NCBI RefSeq assembly: GCF_900110735.1
Contig: NZ_FOET01000005.1
Location: 248,001-312,000, forward strand
Length of the DNA: 64,000 bases
Direction: 5' to 3'
Origin: Streptomyces radiopugnans
GTDB taxonomy: Bacteria; Actinomycetota; Actinomycetes; Streptomycetales; Streptomycetaceae
The position numbers were made by a program, and so were the translations under genes. The notes beneath the pieces are model-generated. The model did no database searches. It was given only the letters and a program-made list of their open reading frames with translations, and had not been told where the DNA came from. Position 1 is the stretch's first letter. Every line of letters begins with the position of its first letter. Below, one piece after another: positions 19,170 through 27,511 of the stretch.

Positions 19170-20057
19170 ATGGGGGTGCCAGGACGCATGGTTCGACGCA
19201 TCAACGTCAGGGGAGCGGACGGTCTGCGGCTCGCGGCCTGGGAGTTCGCCGACCCGCCCAAGGGCACGCTGCCGGGGGGCGACGGGCAGGCTCCGGGCGT
19301 GCTGCTGCTGCACGGCCTGATGGGCCGCGGCTCGCACTGGGCCTCCACCGCCCGCTGGCTCTCCGGGCGTTACCGCGCCGTCTGCCTGGACCAGCGCGGA
19401 CACGGCCGCAGCGACAAGCCGACCGACGGCCCGTTCGGCCGCGAGGCGTACGTCGCCGACGCCGAGGCGGTCATCGAGCAGCTCGGTCTGGCGCCCGTGG
19501 CGCTCGTCGGGCACGGGATGGGCGCACTGACGGCCTGGCAGCTCGCGGCCAAGCGCCCCGACCTGGTGCGCGCCGTGGTGATCTGCGACATGCGGGCCTC
19601 GGCGCTGGGCAAGCGCTCCCAGCGCGACTGGGAGCAGTGGCTCGCGACCTGGCCGGTGCCCTTCGCCACGCTCGCGGACGTCCGCAGGTGGTTCGGCGAG
19701 GAGGACCCGCTTCTGGATCGCCCGAGCCCCTCGCGCGGCGAGTTCTTCACCGAGGTGATGGCCGAGCGGATGGACGGCTGGCGTCCGGTGTTCTCGCGCC
19801 GCCAGGTGCTGATGATCCGCCAGGAATGGGTGCACGAGGCGCACTGGGAGGAGCTGGCCCTGGTGCGCTGCCCGGCCCTGGTGGTCCGCGGTATCGACGG
19901 GGAACTCGGGCGCGCCGAGGCCCAGGAGATGGTCCGGGTGCTGCCCCAGGGCGTCTACGCCGAGGTCGCCGACGCGGGCCACCTCGTCCACTACGACCAG
20001 CCGGAGCAGTGGCGGCAGGCCGTCGAACCCTTCCTCCAGGGCGCGCTCCCGGCCTGA
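19170..20057 (+). CDS. Alpha/beta-hydrolase-fold protein lacking the nucleophile
   Basis: A 295-residue protein with a clear alpha/beta-hydrolase fold: the oxyanion strand 'GVLLLHGLMGRGSHW', 'VCLDQRGHGRSDKP', and the later acid and histidine segments 'VVRGIDGELGRAEAQEM' and 'VADAGHLVHYDQPEQW'. The nucleophile elbow reads V-G-H-G-M-G (residues 113-118), with Gly at position 116 where Ser or Asp is required, so classic hydrolysis is unlikely. It may be a binding or regulatory protein. The ribosome site GGGAGGGATG is close to the ATG at 19170. An alternative ATG is at 19188. A LexA-like box precedes the gene. Confidence 0.8.
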   Translation: MGVPGRMVRRINVRGADGLRLAAWEFADPPKGTLPGGDGQAPGVLLLHGLMGRGSHWASTARWLSGRYRAVCLDQRGHGRSDKPTDGPFGREAYVADAEAVIEQLGLAPVALVGHGMGALTAWQLAAKRPDLVRAVVICDMRASALGKRSQRDWEQWLATWPVPFATLADVRRWFGEEDPLLDRPSPSRGEFFTEVMAERMDGWRPVFSRRQVLMIRQEWVHEAHWEELALVRCPALVVRGIDGELGRAEAQEMVRVLPQGVYAEVADAGHLVHYDQPEQWRQAVEPFLQGALPA

Positions 20058-20231
20058 GCGGCACCGGCCGGGCGGACCGGCGCCGGAGGCCGGGGCGCGA
20101 GGGCCGGGCGGCCGGCCGTGGACCGGCCGCCGGATGCGTTCTCCCCGCCGCTCCCGGGCCCCCGTTCCCGGGGCCTCCGTTTCCCGTGCCCGCCGCCGTG
20201 GAACGCCGGGCACGGGCCGGTCCGAGGCCGG

Positions 20232-20939
20232 TCAGCGCGCGCGTGCCGCGGCGGCGTCGCGGCCGCAGGCGTAGGCCAGCGGCCGGACGATCTCCTCGAT
20301 GTCGGGGAGCCGGTGCCCGGCGTCCTCCGGCTGCCGTACCCACAGCACCGCGCCGCGGGCGCCCACCCGGGTCGGCGGGGCCGCCACCCAGTCGCCGTCG
20401 CCCCGCGCGGTCATGTCGACACCGCTGGGCGACCAGCCCAGTCCCCGCACCAGGTCCGGCAGCCTGGCCGCGCCGCCGGGCAGGACGAAGAAGAGCATCC
20501 GCCCGTCCGGAGTGCCGGTGACCGGGCCGGACGCCAGGCCCATGCGCTCCATACGGGCCAGGGCCAGGCAGCCCGTGGTCTCCGGCACCTCGATCGCGTC
20601 GAAGGCCCGCCCGGTCGGCAGCAGCACCGACGCGTGGGGCCGGTCGGCCCACATGCGGCGCACGGCCGTGGCGCCGCCGGTGGCCTGCGCCGCCCAGTCG
20701 GGGCGCATGGGGTGTGCGCCGGGCGCCCCGCAGTTCGCCGCGCCGCACGAGCAGCGCGGTATGCCCCCCGCGGTCTCCAGCCACGCGCCGGGGAACACGT
20801 CCCACAGTTGTTCCCTCGTGTAGCGCACCGCGTGCTCGACCATCGGGCTCTGCGGGCCCGGGCCGGACGGCGCGCCGCCGTGTCGTCCGGTGATGTCGGG
20901 ACCGGTCGCGACCGCGGTTGTCGCTGTTGTGATGTTCAT
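20232..20939 (-). CDS. Orphan bifunctional DNA primase/polymerase N-terminal-domain protein
   Basis: 235 residues. The Cys-rich 'CSCGAANCGAPGAHPM' segment and the following 'VLLPTGRAFDAIEVPE', 'LASGPVTGTPDGRMLFFVLP' and 'VLWVRQPEDAGHRLPD' match the small actinomycete proteins annotated as prim-pol N-terminal domain. In plasmid and phage replication proteins this domain synthesises primers, but these chromosomal orphans lack a helicase. Start at 20939 is supported by GGAGGAG a few bases upstream. It is divergent from an NsdA-like regulator, and control by that neighbour is plausible. Confidence 0.75.
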   Translation of the reverse strand: MNITTATTAVATGPDITGRHGGAPSGPGPQSPMVEHAVRYTREQLWDVFPGAWLETAGGIPRCSCGAANCGAPGAHPMRPDWAAQATGGATAVRRMWADRPHASVLLPTGRAFDAIEVPETTGCLALARMERMGLASGPVTGTPDGRMLFFVLPGGAARLPDLVRGLGWSPSGVDMTARGDGDWVAAPPTRVGARGAVLWVRQPEDAGHRLPDIEEIVRPLAYACGRDAAAARAR

Positions 20940-21302
20940 GGGCTCCTCCACGATGATCACAACTTCCTCCATGACGAAGGGTTACGGCTTGGGGATCGAT
21001 TCGTCTGAGGCATCGTTCCGGCACACGGGGCGCACAGGTGCATGGGCGGGGGCGCGTGCATGAACGGACGGCCTCGGATGGGTAGTTCCCTGTGCGGCAC
21101 GACGCCGGAAATCTTGGCATATGCGCCCGGCGGCGCGGTCGAGGCGCCCGGAGCACCCGGAGCACCCGGAGCGCTGGACCGGGCAGAGCAGGCAGAGCAG
21201 GCAGAGCAGGCACAAGAGCACTCGCAAGAGCAGCCGCAGCAGACGGCGTGGTCGGAAGGACGGCGCGGTCAGGACAGGCAGCACGCAGAGGGAGGGGACC
21301 GT
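20940..21302. other. Divergent promoter region with 9-bp tandem repeats
   Basis: 363 bp. Three perfect copies of GGCAGAGCA run from 21182 to 21208, next to repeats of a GGAGCACCC unit from about 21149. In the extended frame of the downstream regulator they would encode Ala-Glu-Gln repeats, but the chosen start lies after them. The rest shows no gene. Confidence 0.45.
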
Positions 21303-22688
21303 ATGGCCGCGAGGCCGCTGGTCGCACGGCAGCCGAACGAACGGCTGCAGGCGCTCATCCAGGAGGCAGGCTGTTCCAACGCCGGGCTGGCCCGCCGCGT
21401 CAACATGTGCGGGGCGGAGCAGGGGCTCGACCTGCGCTACGACAAGACCTCCGTCGCCCGCTGGCTGCGCGGCCAGCAGCCGCGCGGCCGGGCCCCGGCG
21501 GTCATCGCCGAGGCGCTGGGGCGCAAGCTCGGCCGGACGGTGACGGTCGAGGAGATCGGCATGGCGGGCGGCCGGAACACGGCCGCCGGTATCGGCCTCC
21601 GGTTCGCGCCCACCGTCTCCGGCGCCGTCGAGCAGGCGAGCGAGCTGTGGCGCAGCGACGTGGGGCGCCGCGATCTGCTCGCCGCGCGGTCGGGGGCGTT
21701 CTCCGCGCTGGTCGAGCCCAGCCGCGACTGGCTCATCTCCGCCCCGGACCCCGAGGTGGAGCGCCGTACCGGCCCGAGGGTGGGGGCATCGGACGTCGCG
21801 GCCGTACGGGACACCACCGCGGCCCTGTCGGAGCTGGACCACCGCTACGGCAGCGGCCATGTGCGGCCGGTGGTCGTCCACTACCTCAACAGCGTGGTCT
21901 CCGGGCTGCTGACGGGCTCCTACACGGAGGCGGTGGGGCGCGAGCTGTTCGCCGCGGTCGCCCGGCTGACCGAACTCGCGGGCTACATGGCCGTGGACAC
22001 CGGGCAGCCAGGCCTGGCCCAGCGGTACTACATCCAGGCGCTGCGGCTGGCCCAGGCCGCGGACGACCGCGCGTACGGCGGCTATGTGCTCGCCGCGGGC
22101 ATGAGCCACCTCGCGGCCTCGCTGGGCACCCCCCGGGAGATAGCCCAGCTCGCGAGAGCCGCCCAGGAGGGCACGAGGGGCCGGGTGACCCCGCGGGCGC
22201 AGGCGATGTTCCACGCGGCGGAGGCGCGCGGCCACGCGCTGATGGGCGACGCCCGCACCTGCCAGCTCGCCGCGGGGCGGGCGCTGGCGGCGTTCGACCG
22301 GGCGGAGTCGGCGACGGACGCGGGCGACGACCCGGAGTGGATCGGCCACTTCGACGCCGCCTACCTGGCCGACGAACTCGCCCACTGCCACCGGGACCTG
22401 AACCAGCCCACCCCCGCCCAGCGCCGCGCCGAGGAGGCCCTGGCGGGCCATCCGGAACGGCGTGCGCGGCGGCGGGCGATCGACCTGCTGCTGCTCGCCA
22501 CCGCGCGGCTCCAGCAGCGTGAGCTGGAACACGCCTGCCATGCGGGAGCGCAGGCGGCGGAGCTGCTGAACGGCCTGCGCTCGCAGAGGGGTTCGGAGTA
22601 CCTGGAGGACTTCCGGGCGCGGCTGGAGCCCCACCGGGAGGAGCCCGTGGTCAGGGAGTTCGCGCAGCGGCTGGAGCCGGCGGCGTGA
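21303..22688 (+). CDS. NsdA-like TPR regulator
   Basis: 461 residues. The N-terminus 'RQPNERLQALIQEAGCSNAG' and 'LRYDKTSVARWLRGQQPRGR' is an atypical HTH-like domain shared by the NsdA-type regulators of Streptomyces. The middle 'HYLNSVVSGLLTGSYTEAVG' and 'RLTELAGYMAVDTGQPGLAQ' is the helical repeat typical of these proteins. NsdA itself represses sporulation and antibiotic synthesis in S. coelicolor. This gene is a family member, not necessarily that gene. Start at 21303 follows GAGGGAGGGG. It is divergent from the prim-pol orphan. Confidence 0.8.
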   Translation: MAARPLVARQPNERLQALIQEAGCSNAGLARRVNMCGAEQGLDLRYDKTSVARWLRGQQPRGRAPAVIAEALGRKLGRTVTVEEIGMAGGRNTAAGIGLRFAPTVSGAVEQASELWRSDVGRRDLLAARSGAFSALVEPSRDWLISAPDPEVERRTGPRVGASDVAAVRDTTAALSELDHRYGSGHVRPVVVHYLNSVVSGLLTGSYTEAVGRELFAAVARLTELAGYMAVDTGQPGLAQRYYIQALRLAQAADDRAYGGYVLAAGMSHLAASLGTPREIAQLARAAQEGTRGRVTPRAQAMFHAAEARGHALMGDARTCQLAAGRALAAFDRAESATDAGDDPEWIGHFDAAYLADELAHCHRDLNQPTPAQRRAEEALAGHPERRARRRAIDLLLLATARLQQRELEHACHAGAQAAELLNGLRSQRGSEYLEDFRARLEPHREEPVVREFAQRLEPAA

Positions 22689-22886
22689 GGGGAGCGGGGA
22701 AGGGGGCGGCACAGGGCGGCGAGGAAGGCGAGGAAGAGGAAGGGGGACGGTGAGGTTTCGCCCCGGCCGGTGGTGGGGAGAATGTGCAGCCCTTCCGGGG
22801 GCGTGGTCGATCGTGTGAATGACCGGGTAGCGTGAGCCGACGAATTCGCAGTCGTGTTTTGGTAGTCAGGCGAACGAGGAGTCCCG

Positions 22887-24341
22887 GTGACGACGCACAG
22901 CCGACAGGGCGACGAGGCGCGTGAGGGTGTTGTCCTGCCGTCGAACGGTGACCGGTGGACTCCCGGTCACGGCGACTCCCAGGTGAGCCCGCCGGCGGGG
23001 CAGCCCTGGGGGCAGCCGTGGGGCCCTGCCGCCCCGTCCGGGCAGCAGGGGCAGCCGGCCCCGCCCCCGGGCGGGCCGGCTCCCCAGCCGCAGCCGCCGC
23101 AGTACCAGCCGCAGTACCAGCCGCCGAGCCCGCCGCCGCAGCCTCCGGTGGCCGGTGCCGTGCCCGGGGCCGCCGACGAGACGCAGCTCCTGCCCCCGAT
23201 GACCCCGTCCGGCCCGGCGCCCCACGCTCCTCAGGCGCCCCACGCTCCTCAGCCCTCCCACGCTCCTCAGGCTGCGCCGGGAGCTCCGGGCTCGCCGGGT
23301 GCCCAGGGTGGCCGGGGCGGTCAGGAGAGCCTGGACGACGCCACCCGGGTCCTGCGGCCGGTCACCGGCGGCACGCCCCCGGAGCGCGACACCGAGAGCA
23401 CCACGATGCTGCGCAGGCCGCTGCCGCCCGAAGGCGTGCCCGCCGCCTCGCGCCCGGTGCCTCCGCCGCCCGCCGGGGCCCCGTACGGGATACGCCCCGG
23501 CGCCCCCGGCGACCGCACCACCCCGCCCTCGGACTTCGACGGCCTGTTCCGGGGCGGCGCACAGCCCGGTGTCCAGCCGGGCGCCCAGCCCGCAGACGCC
23601 ACCCAGCAGCTTCCGCCCATCGACGCGGGGACCGCACAGCCCTCCTACGGCGGCGGCCACGGCGGATACGGCGGCCCCGGTGGCCACGGGGACGGCGGCC
23701 GGGCCACCGGCGGGCGGCGCGGTCTGCCGCGTGCCGCCGTCGCCGGGCTCGTCGTCGCCGGACTCGTCACCGCCGGGCTGGCCGCGGGCGCGGCGCTGAG
23801 CGGCGGTGACAAGCCGGTGGAGCAGCCGCGGGCGGAGGCGCCGGCCCCCGCCGAGCCCGAGCGGTCGCCGTCCCCCTCGGCCGACCCGGCGGAGGCCCAG
23901 GCCAAGGAACTGGACAAGCTGCTCGCGGACAGCAACAACAGCCGCAACGCGGTCATCCGGTCGGTCGAGAACATCAAGAAGTGCGAGAACCTGGGCAAGG
24001 CCGCCACCGATCTGCGCGACGCCGCCCGGCAGCGCAACGACCTGGTCACCAGGCTGGGCGAGATCGAGATCGACGAACTGCCCAGGCACCAGGAGCTGGC
24101 CGACGCGCTCACCGATGCGTGGAAGGCGTCGGCCGCCGCGGACAACCACTACGCCGCGTGGGCCGACCAGGTCGCGGGGAAGGAGGGCTGCCGCAAGGGC
24201 CAGGCCCGGATCACCGACCGGACCGCTCAGGGCAACAAGGCCAGCGGCGACGCCACGGCGGCCAAGAAGAAGGCGGCCGGACTGTGGAATCCGACCGCCC
24301 GCCGGTACGGCCTGCCCGAGAGGCAGTTCAGCCAGCTCTGA
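22887..24341 (+). CDS. Pro-rich single-pass membrane protein with Thr-motif repeats
   Basis: 484 residues: a long cytoplasmic Pro/Gln/Gly-rich segment (1-280), one hydrophobic helix (about 282-302), and an extracytoplasmic helical domain with two Cys ('IKKCENLG', 'KEGCRKG'). The cytoplasmic part carries four similar Thr motifs: DETQLLP (97-103), DDATRVLRP (from 150), ESTTMLRRP (from 170) and DATQQLP (237-243). Such motifs resemble Ser/Thr-kinase and FHA target sites in actinobacteria, but that role is inference. The GTG start has a GAGGAG ribosome site. No enzyme domain is recognised. Confidence 0.7.
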   Translation: MTTHSRQGDEAREGVVLPSNGDRWTPGHGDSQVSPPAGQPWGQPWGPAAPSGQQGQPAPPPGGPAPQPQPPQYQPQYQPPSPPPQPPVAGAVPGAADETQLLPPMTPSGPAPHAPQAPHAPQPSHAPQAAPGAPGSPGAQGGRGGQESLDDATRVLRPVTGGTPPERDTESTTMLRRPLPPEGVPAASRPVPPPPAGAPYGIRPGAPGDRTTPPSDFDGLFRGGAQPGVQPGAQPADATQQLPPIDAGTAQPSYGGGHGGYGGPGGHGDGGRATGGRRGLPRAAVAGLVVAGLVTAGLAAGAALSGGDKPVEQPRAEAPAPAEPERSPSPSADPAEAQAKELDKLLADSNNSRNAVIRSVENIKKCENLGKAATDLRDAARQRNDLVTRLGEIEIDELPRHQELADALTDAWKASAAADNHYAAWADQVAGKEGCRKGQARITDRTAQGNKASGDATAAKKKAAGLWNPTARRYGLPERQFSQL

Positions 24342-24420
24342 CCACGTGCCCGGTCCCGTTCCCGGTGGTGGCCGGGGCCGGGCTCCCGGGCCCGGTCCGG
24401 AGCCGTGCCGCGCGCGTGCC

Positions 24421-25755
24421 TCAGCTGCCGCCCGGCACGGTCTCCAGGGTGTCGCGCACGTCGACGAAGCCCTTGCGGGCCGGGGCCAGCGTGCCCTTCC
24501 TGATCTGCTGGAAGGTCACCATCGCGTTGACCAGCCGCGGATGGTCGCGAACGGCCAGCATGTCGTCGTAGCGCCAGCTCAGCTGCGGTGTCAGGTCTCC
24601 GGTGTCCACCGGGGGCATGGTCTCCAGGGCGCGCCGGACGGTCCTGGCGGTGACGGGCCCCTCGGTGTGCTCCAGCGCCGCCCGCAGCACGGTGTACGCG
24701 ATCCAGGTGGTCTGGACGCCGGGGTCGGCGGCGTCGATCCGGTTGTCGCCGAAGGCGTGCTCGCGGATGACGCTCTTCATCTGCGCCCAGCGCGGGTCGG
24801 AGGAGACCGGGTACCAGCCGGTGGCGTACGCGCCCTCCCACTGGCTGTCCGGGCCGCCCGTCCGGTCCACGAGCGACTGCTGCACGCTGCCGAGCACCGA
24901 GGCGATCCGCACTCCGGGGCCGTCCTCGCGCAGCCGCCTGAAGGAGTCGAAGAAGGTGTCGGTACGGCCGCCGAGCACGGCGGTGACGCAGGCACCCTCC
25001 GCCTCGTCCCCCGCGGTGCCGTCCGCACCGCCGGCGGCCCGGGCCCCGCCGCCGTCCTCCGCCAGGCCCACTCCGGCCAGGGCGCGCCTGGCGTGCTCGG
25101 TGTAGGCGGAGGCGTCCTCCGGGGCGCGGATGTCGGCCGCCGGACCCCGGTCGCCGGCGGTGGCCAGGCCGGCGTTGAGCAGCCGGGGGAGCTGGTCGCC
25201 CGAGACGGTGTCGGGGCGTACGAGCGAGACCCGCTCGCAGTGGTCGGCGAGCTGGTGGCCGTTCCCGGCGAGCAGGGTGGCCTGGCCCCCGTTGACCGGG
25301 TACGACAGCGGGCTGGTGAACTCCTCGTCCGTCACGCCGTAACCGCCGAGGTAGGGGATGCCGGCCGACTCCAGGGCCGTCATGAACGTACGGCCGTGCT
25401 GGCTGTACGAGCCGACGACCGCGGCGACCTCCTCGGTGCGGGCGCGGTCGGCGCACCGCGCGGCGCCCACCGAGTCGTTGTGATCGTTGCAGGTGAGAAC
25501 ACGGAGTGTCCGCCCGTTGATGCCCCCGGTGGCGTTCACCCAGCGCGCATATGCCTGTGCCATAGCCGGCATACCGGGCATGTTGGTGGCCTCGGTCCCC
25601 TCCGGGGCCCAAGTCATCACGGTCACAGTGCCCTCGTCGGCCCTCGCGTCACCGGGCAGCATGCCGCAGCCGGTGAGCAGTGAAGTGCAGATCCCCGTGG
25701 TGGCGGCGAGAGCGGCCATGGTCCTAGCGGAACGTTTGCTACGCCATGCGGTCAT
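24421..25755 (-). CDS. ABC-type solute-binding lipoprotein (branched-chain amino acid type)
   Basis: 444 residues. A signal peptide with lipobox 'LLTGC' puts Cys30 as the lipid anchor. The mature part follows the periplasmic-binding fold of the LivJ family: 'GEGTVTVMTWAPEG'-like start, 'NATGGINGRTLRVLTCND', 'AAVVGSYSQHGRTFMTALES' and 'AGIPYLGGYGVTDEEFTSPL'. It would bind a small solute at the cell surface. No permease or ATPase gene adjoins it, so it could be an orphan sensor. The ATG at 25755 puts the basic 'MTAWRSKRSAR' directly before the hydrophobic core. Confidence 0.82.
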   Translation of the reverse strand: MTAWRSKRSARTMAALAATTGICTSLLTGCGMLPGDARADEGTVTVMTWAPEGTEATNMPGMPAMAQAYARWVNATGGINGRTLRVLTCNDHNDSVGAARCADRARTEEVAAVVGSYSQHGRTFMTALESAGIPYLGGYGVTDEEFTSPLSYPVNGGQATLLAGNGHQLADHCERVSLVRPDTVSGDQLPRLLNAGLATAGDRGPAADIRAPEDASAYTEHARRALAGVGLAEDGGGARAAGGADGTAGDEAEGACVTAVLGGRTDTFFDSFRRLREDGPGVRIASVLGSVQQSLVDRTGGPDSQWEGAYATGWYPVSSDPRWAQMKSVIREHAFGDNRIDAADPGVQTTWIAYTVLRAALEHTEGPVTARTVRRALETMPPVDTGDLTPQLSWRYDDMLAVRDHPRLVNAMVTFQQIRKGTLAPARKGFVDVRDTLETVPGGS

Positions 25756-25879
25756 GACCCCGAACGATTCCGCCGCGGCTGTAACGGACGAGTGATGAAC
25801 AGACAACGCGGAGCAACGGCGAGGTGAACAGGCGGGGGGTGCGCGGATCCGTCCGGTGCGGAACGTACGATCGACGACC

Positions 25880-26425
25880 GTGCAGGGACAACAGGGTGAG
25901 CCACAGCAGGGCGAGCAGAGCGGGCAGGGCCGGCAGGGTCAGGAGAGGTCTTCCCGCCGCGGCGGTCGTTCGAGCACCATGGACGGCATGCCGCCCAAAG
26001 ACATGCCCTGGTGGCGCTGGCGCAGCAACGTGCGCTCGGCGCTGCACATGCTCTCCGACCCCGTCTTCCAGCGGGAGTGCTGGCTGACGGGCCTGCCCGG
26101 GTACGGCGACGTCACGGACGCCGTCTACCGCCTGGTCGAGGACACCTGGCTGGACAACTGGTCCGCGGACAAGTACATCGGCACGATCTTCCGCGACGCA
26201 CAGGAGGCCGCGCTCGTCGACGTCGCGGTGCTGCGCGTCCTGCGGATCATGCACCAGGTCGGGGCGGACGCCCCGGTGGCCGCCTATCTGGAGCACCCGG
26301 GCTGGCCGGAGGCCGTCCACGCGGCGCGCGACGCCCACGTCCTGCTCTCCGCCAACGACGGCGAGGACCCGGACCGCCCGCCCCACTCGCTGGACGTGCT
26401 GGCGGCCATGCTGCGGGCCGCCTGA
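25880..26425 (+). CDS. Conserved hypothetical protein
   Basis: 181 residues from a GTG, or as few as 148 from the ATG at 25979, before which the sequence is Gln/Gly-rich. The ordered part begins 'MPPKDMPWWRWRSNVRSALH' and continues 'FQRECWLTGLPGYGDVTDAV', 'LVEDTWLDNWSADKYIGTIF' and 'VLRIMHQVGADAPVAAYLEH'. I recall very similar Streptomyces proteins without known function. Cytoplasmic, mostly helical. It sits just upstream of purU in the same direction. Confidence 0.75.
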   Translation: MQGQQGEPQQGEQSGQGRQGQERSSRRGGRSSTMDGMPPKDMPWWRWRSNVRSALHMLSDPVFQRECWLTGLPGYGDVTDAVYRLVEDTWLDNWSADKYIGTIFRDAQEAALVDVAVLRVLRIMHQVGADAPVAAYLEHPGWPEAVHAARDAHVLLSANDGEDPDRPPHSLDVLAAMLRAA

Positions 26426-26453
26426 CCCCCGGTCCCGCCCCGGCGCCACGCCG

Positions 26454-26496
26454 CCCCGTCCCGACCTCGTCCGCCCCCGTCCCGACCTCGTCCGCC
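26454..26496 (+). repeat. 21-bp tandem duplication
   Basis: A 21-bp unit beginning at 26454 is repeated immediately from 26475 in the short gap before purU. It looks like a recent slippage duplication. Confidence 0.6.
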
Positions 26497-26562
26497 CCGG
26501 CCCCGTTCCCACCGGCGGGGACCGGTCACGGCGCCCGGCCCGGATGTGCCACGCTTGTGCGC

Positions 26563-27447
26563 ATGAGCCAGCCGCAGCCCACCGCAGCGCCCGAGAAGCC
26601 CGAGCAGTACGTCCTGACGTTGTCGTGCCCGGACAAACAGGGCATCGTGCACGCCGTCTCCAGCTACCTCTTCATGACCGGCTGCAACATCGAGGACAGC
26701 CGGCAGTTCGGGGACCACGACACCGGGCTGTTCTTCATGCGGGTGCACTTCAGCGCGGAGGCCCCGGTGACCGTGGAGAAGCTGCGGGCGAGCTTCGCGG
26801 CGGTGGGCGACTCCTTCCAGATGGACTGGCAGATCCACCGCGCCGACGAGCGGATGCGCGTCGTCCTCATGGTCAGCAGGTTCGGGCACTGCCTGAACGA
26901 CCTGCTGTTCCGCACGCGCATCGGCGCGCTGCCGATCGAGATCGTGGCCGTGGTCTCCAACCACACCGACTTCGAGGAGCTGGTCTCCTCCTACGGCATC
27001 CCCTTCCACCACATCCCGGTCACCAGGGAGACCAAGCCTCAGGCGGAGGCGCGGCTGCTGGAGATCGTCCGGGAGGAGGGCGTGGAGCTGGTGGTGCTGG
27101 CCCGCTACATGCAGGTGATCTCGGACGAGCTGTGCAAGGAGCTGTCGGGCCGGATCATCAACATCCACCACTCCTTCCTGCCGAGCTTCAAGGGCGCCAA
27201 GCCCTACCACCAGGCCCACGCGCGCGGTGTGAAACTGATCGGCGCCACGGCGCACTACGTCACCGCCGAGCTGGACGAGGGCCCGATCATCGAGCAGGAG
27301 GTGGAGCGCGTCGGGCACGAGCTCACCCCCGAGCAGCTCGTGGCGGTCGGCCGGGACGTGGAGTGCCAGGCGCTGGCCCGCGCGGTGAAGTGGCACAGCG
27401 AGCACCGCGTACTGCTCAACGGCCACCGCACGGTCGTCTTCGACTGA
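26563..27447 (+). CDS. purU: Formyltetrahydrofolate deformylase
   Basis: It hydrolyses 10-formyl-THF to formate and THF, balancing one-carbon pools. The 294 residues consist of an N-terminal ACT domain (about 12-90, 'YVLTLSCPDKQGIVHAVSSY') and a formyltransferase-like catalytic domain with 'RFGHCLNDLLFR', 'RYMQVISDELC', the Asn-His pair in 'IINIHHSFLPSFKGAKPYHQ' and the catalytic Asp in 'AELDEGPIIEQ'. The length is typical. The ATG at 26563 is preceded by a weak ribosome site. Confidence 0.95.
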   Translation: MSQPQPTAAPEKPEQYVLTLSCPDKQGIVHAVSSYLFMTGCNIEDSRQFGDHDTGLFFMRVHFSAEAPVTVEKLRASFAAVGDSFQMDWQIHRADERMRVVLMVSRFGHCLNDLLFRTRIGALPIEIVAVVSNHTDFEELVSSYGIPFHHIPVTRETKPQAEARLLEIVREEGVELVVLARYMQVISDELCKELSGRIINIHHSFLPSFKGAKPYHQAHARGVKLIGATAHYVTAELDEGPIIEQEVERVGHELTPEQLVAVGRDVECQALARAVKWHSEHRVLLNGHRTVVFD

Positions 27448-27511
27448 CGCTCCCGCCCGCGGCCCCGCCGTGCCCGCGCCGAGGCGGGCCGGCGGACGGG
27501 GCCGGACGGGG

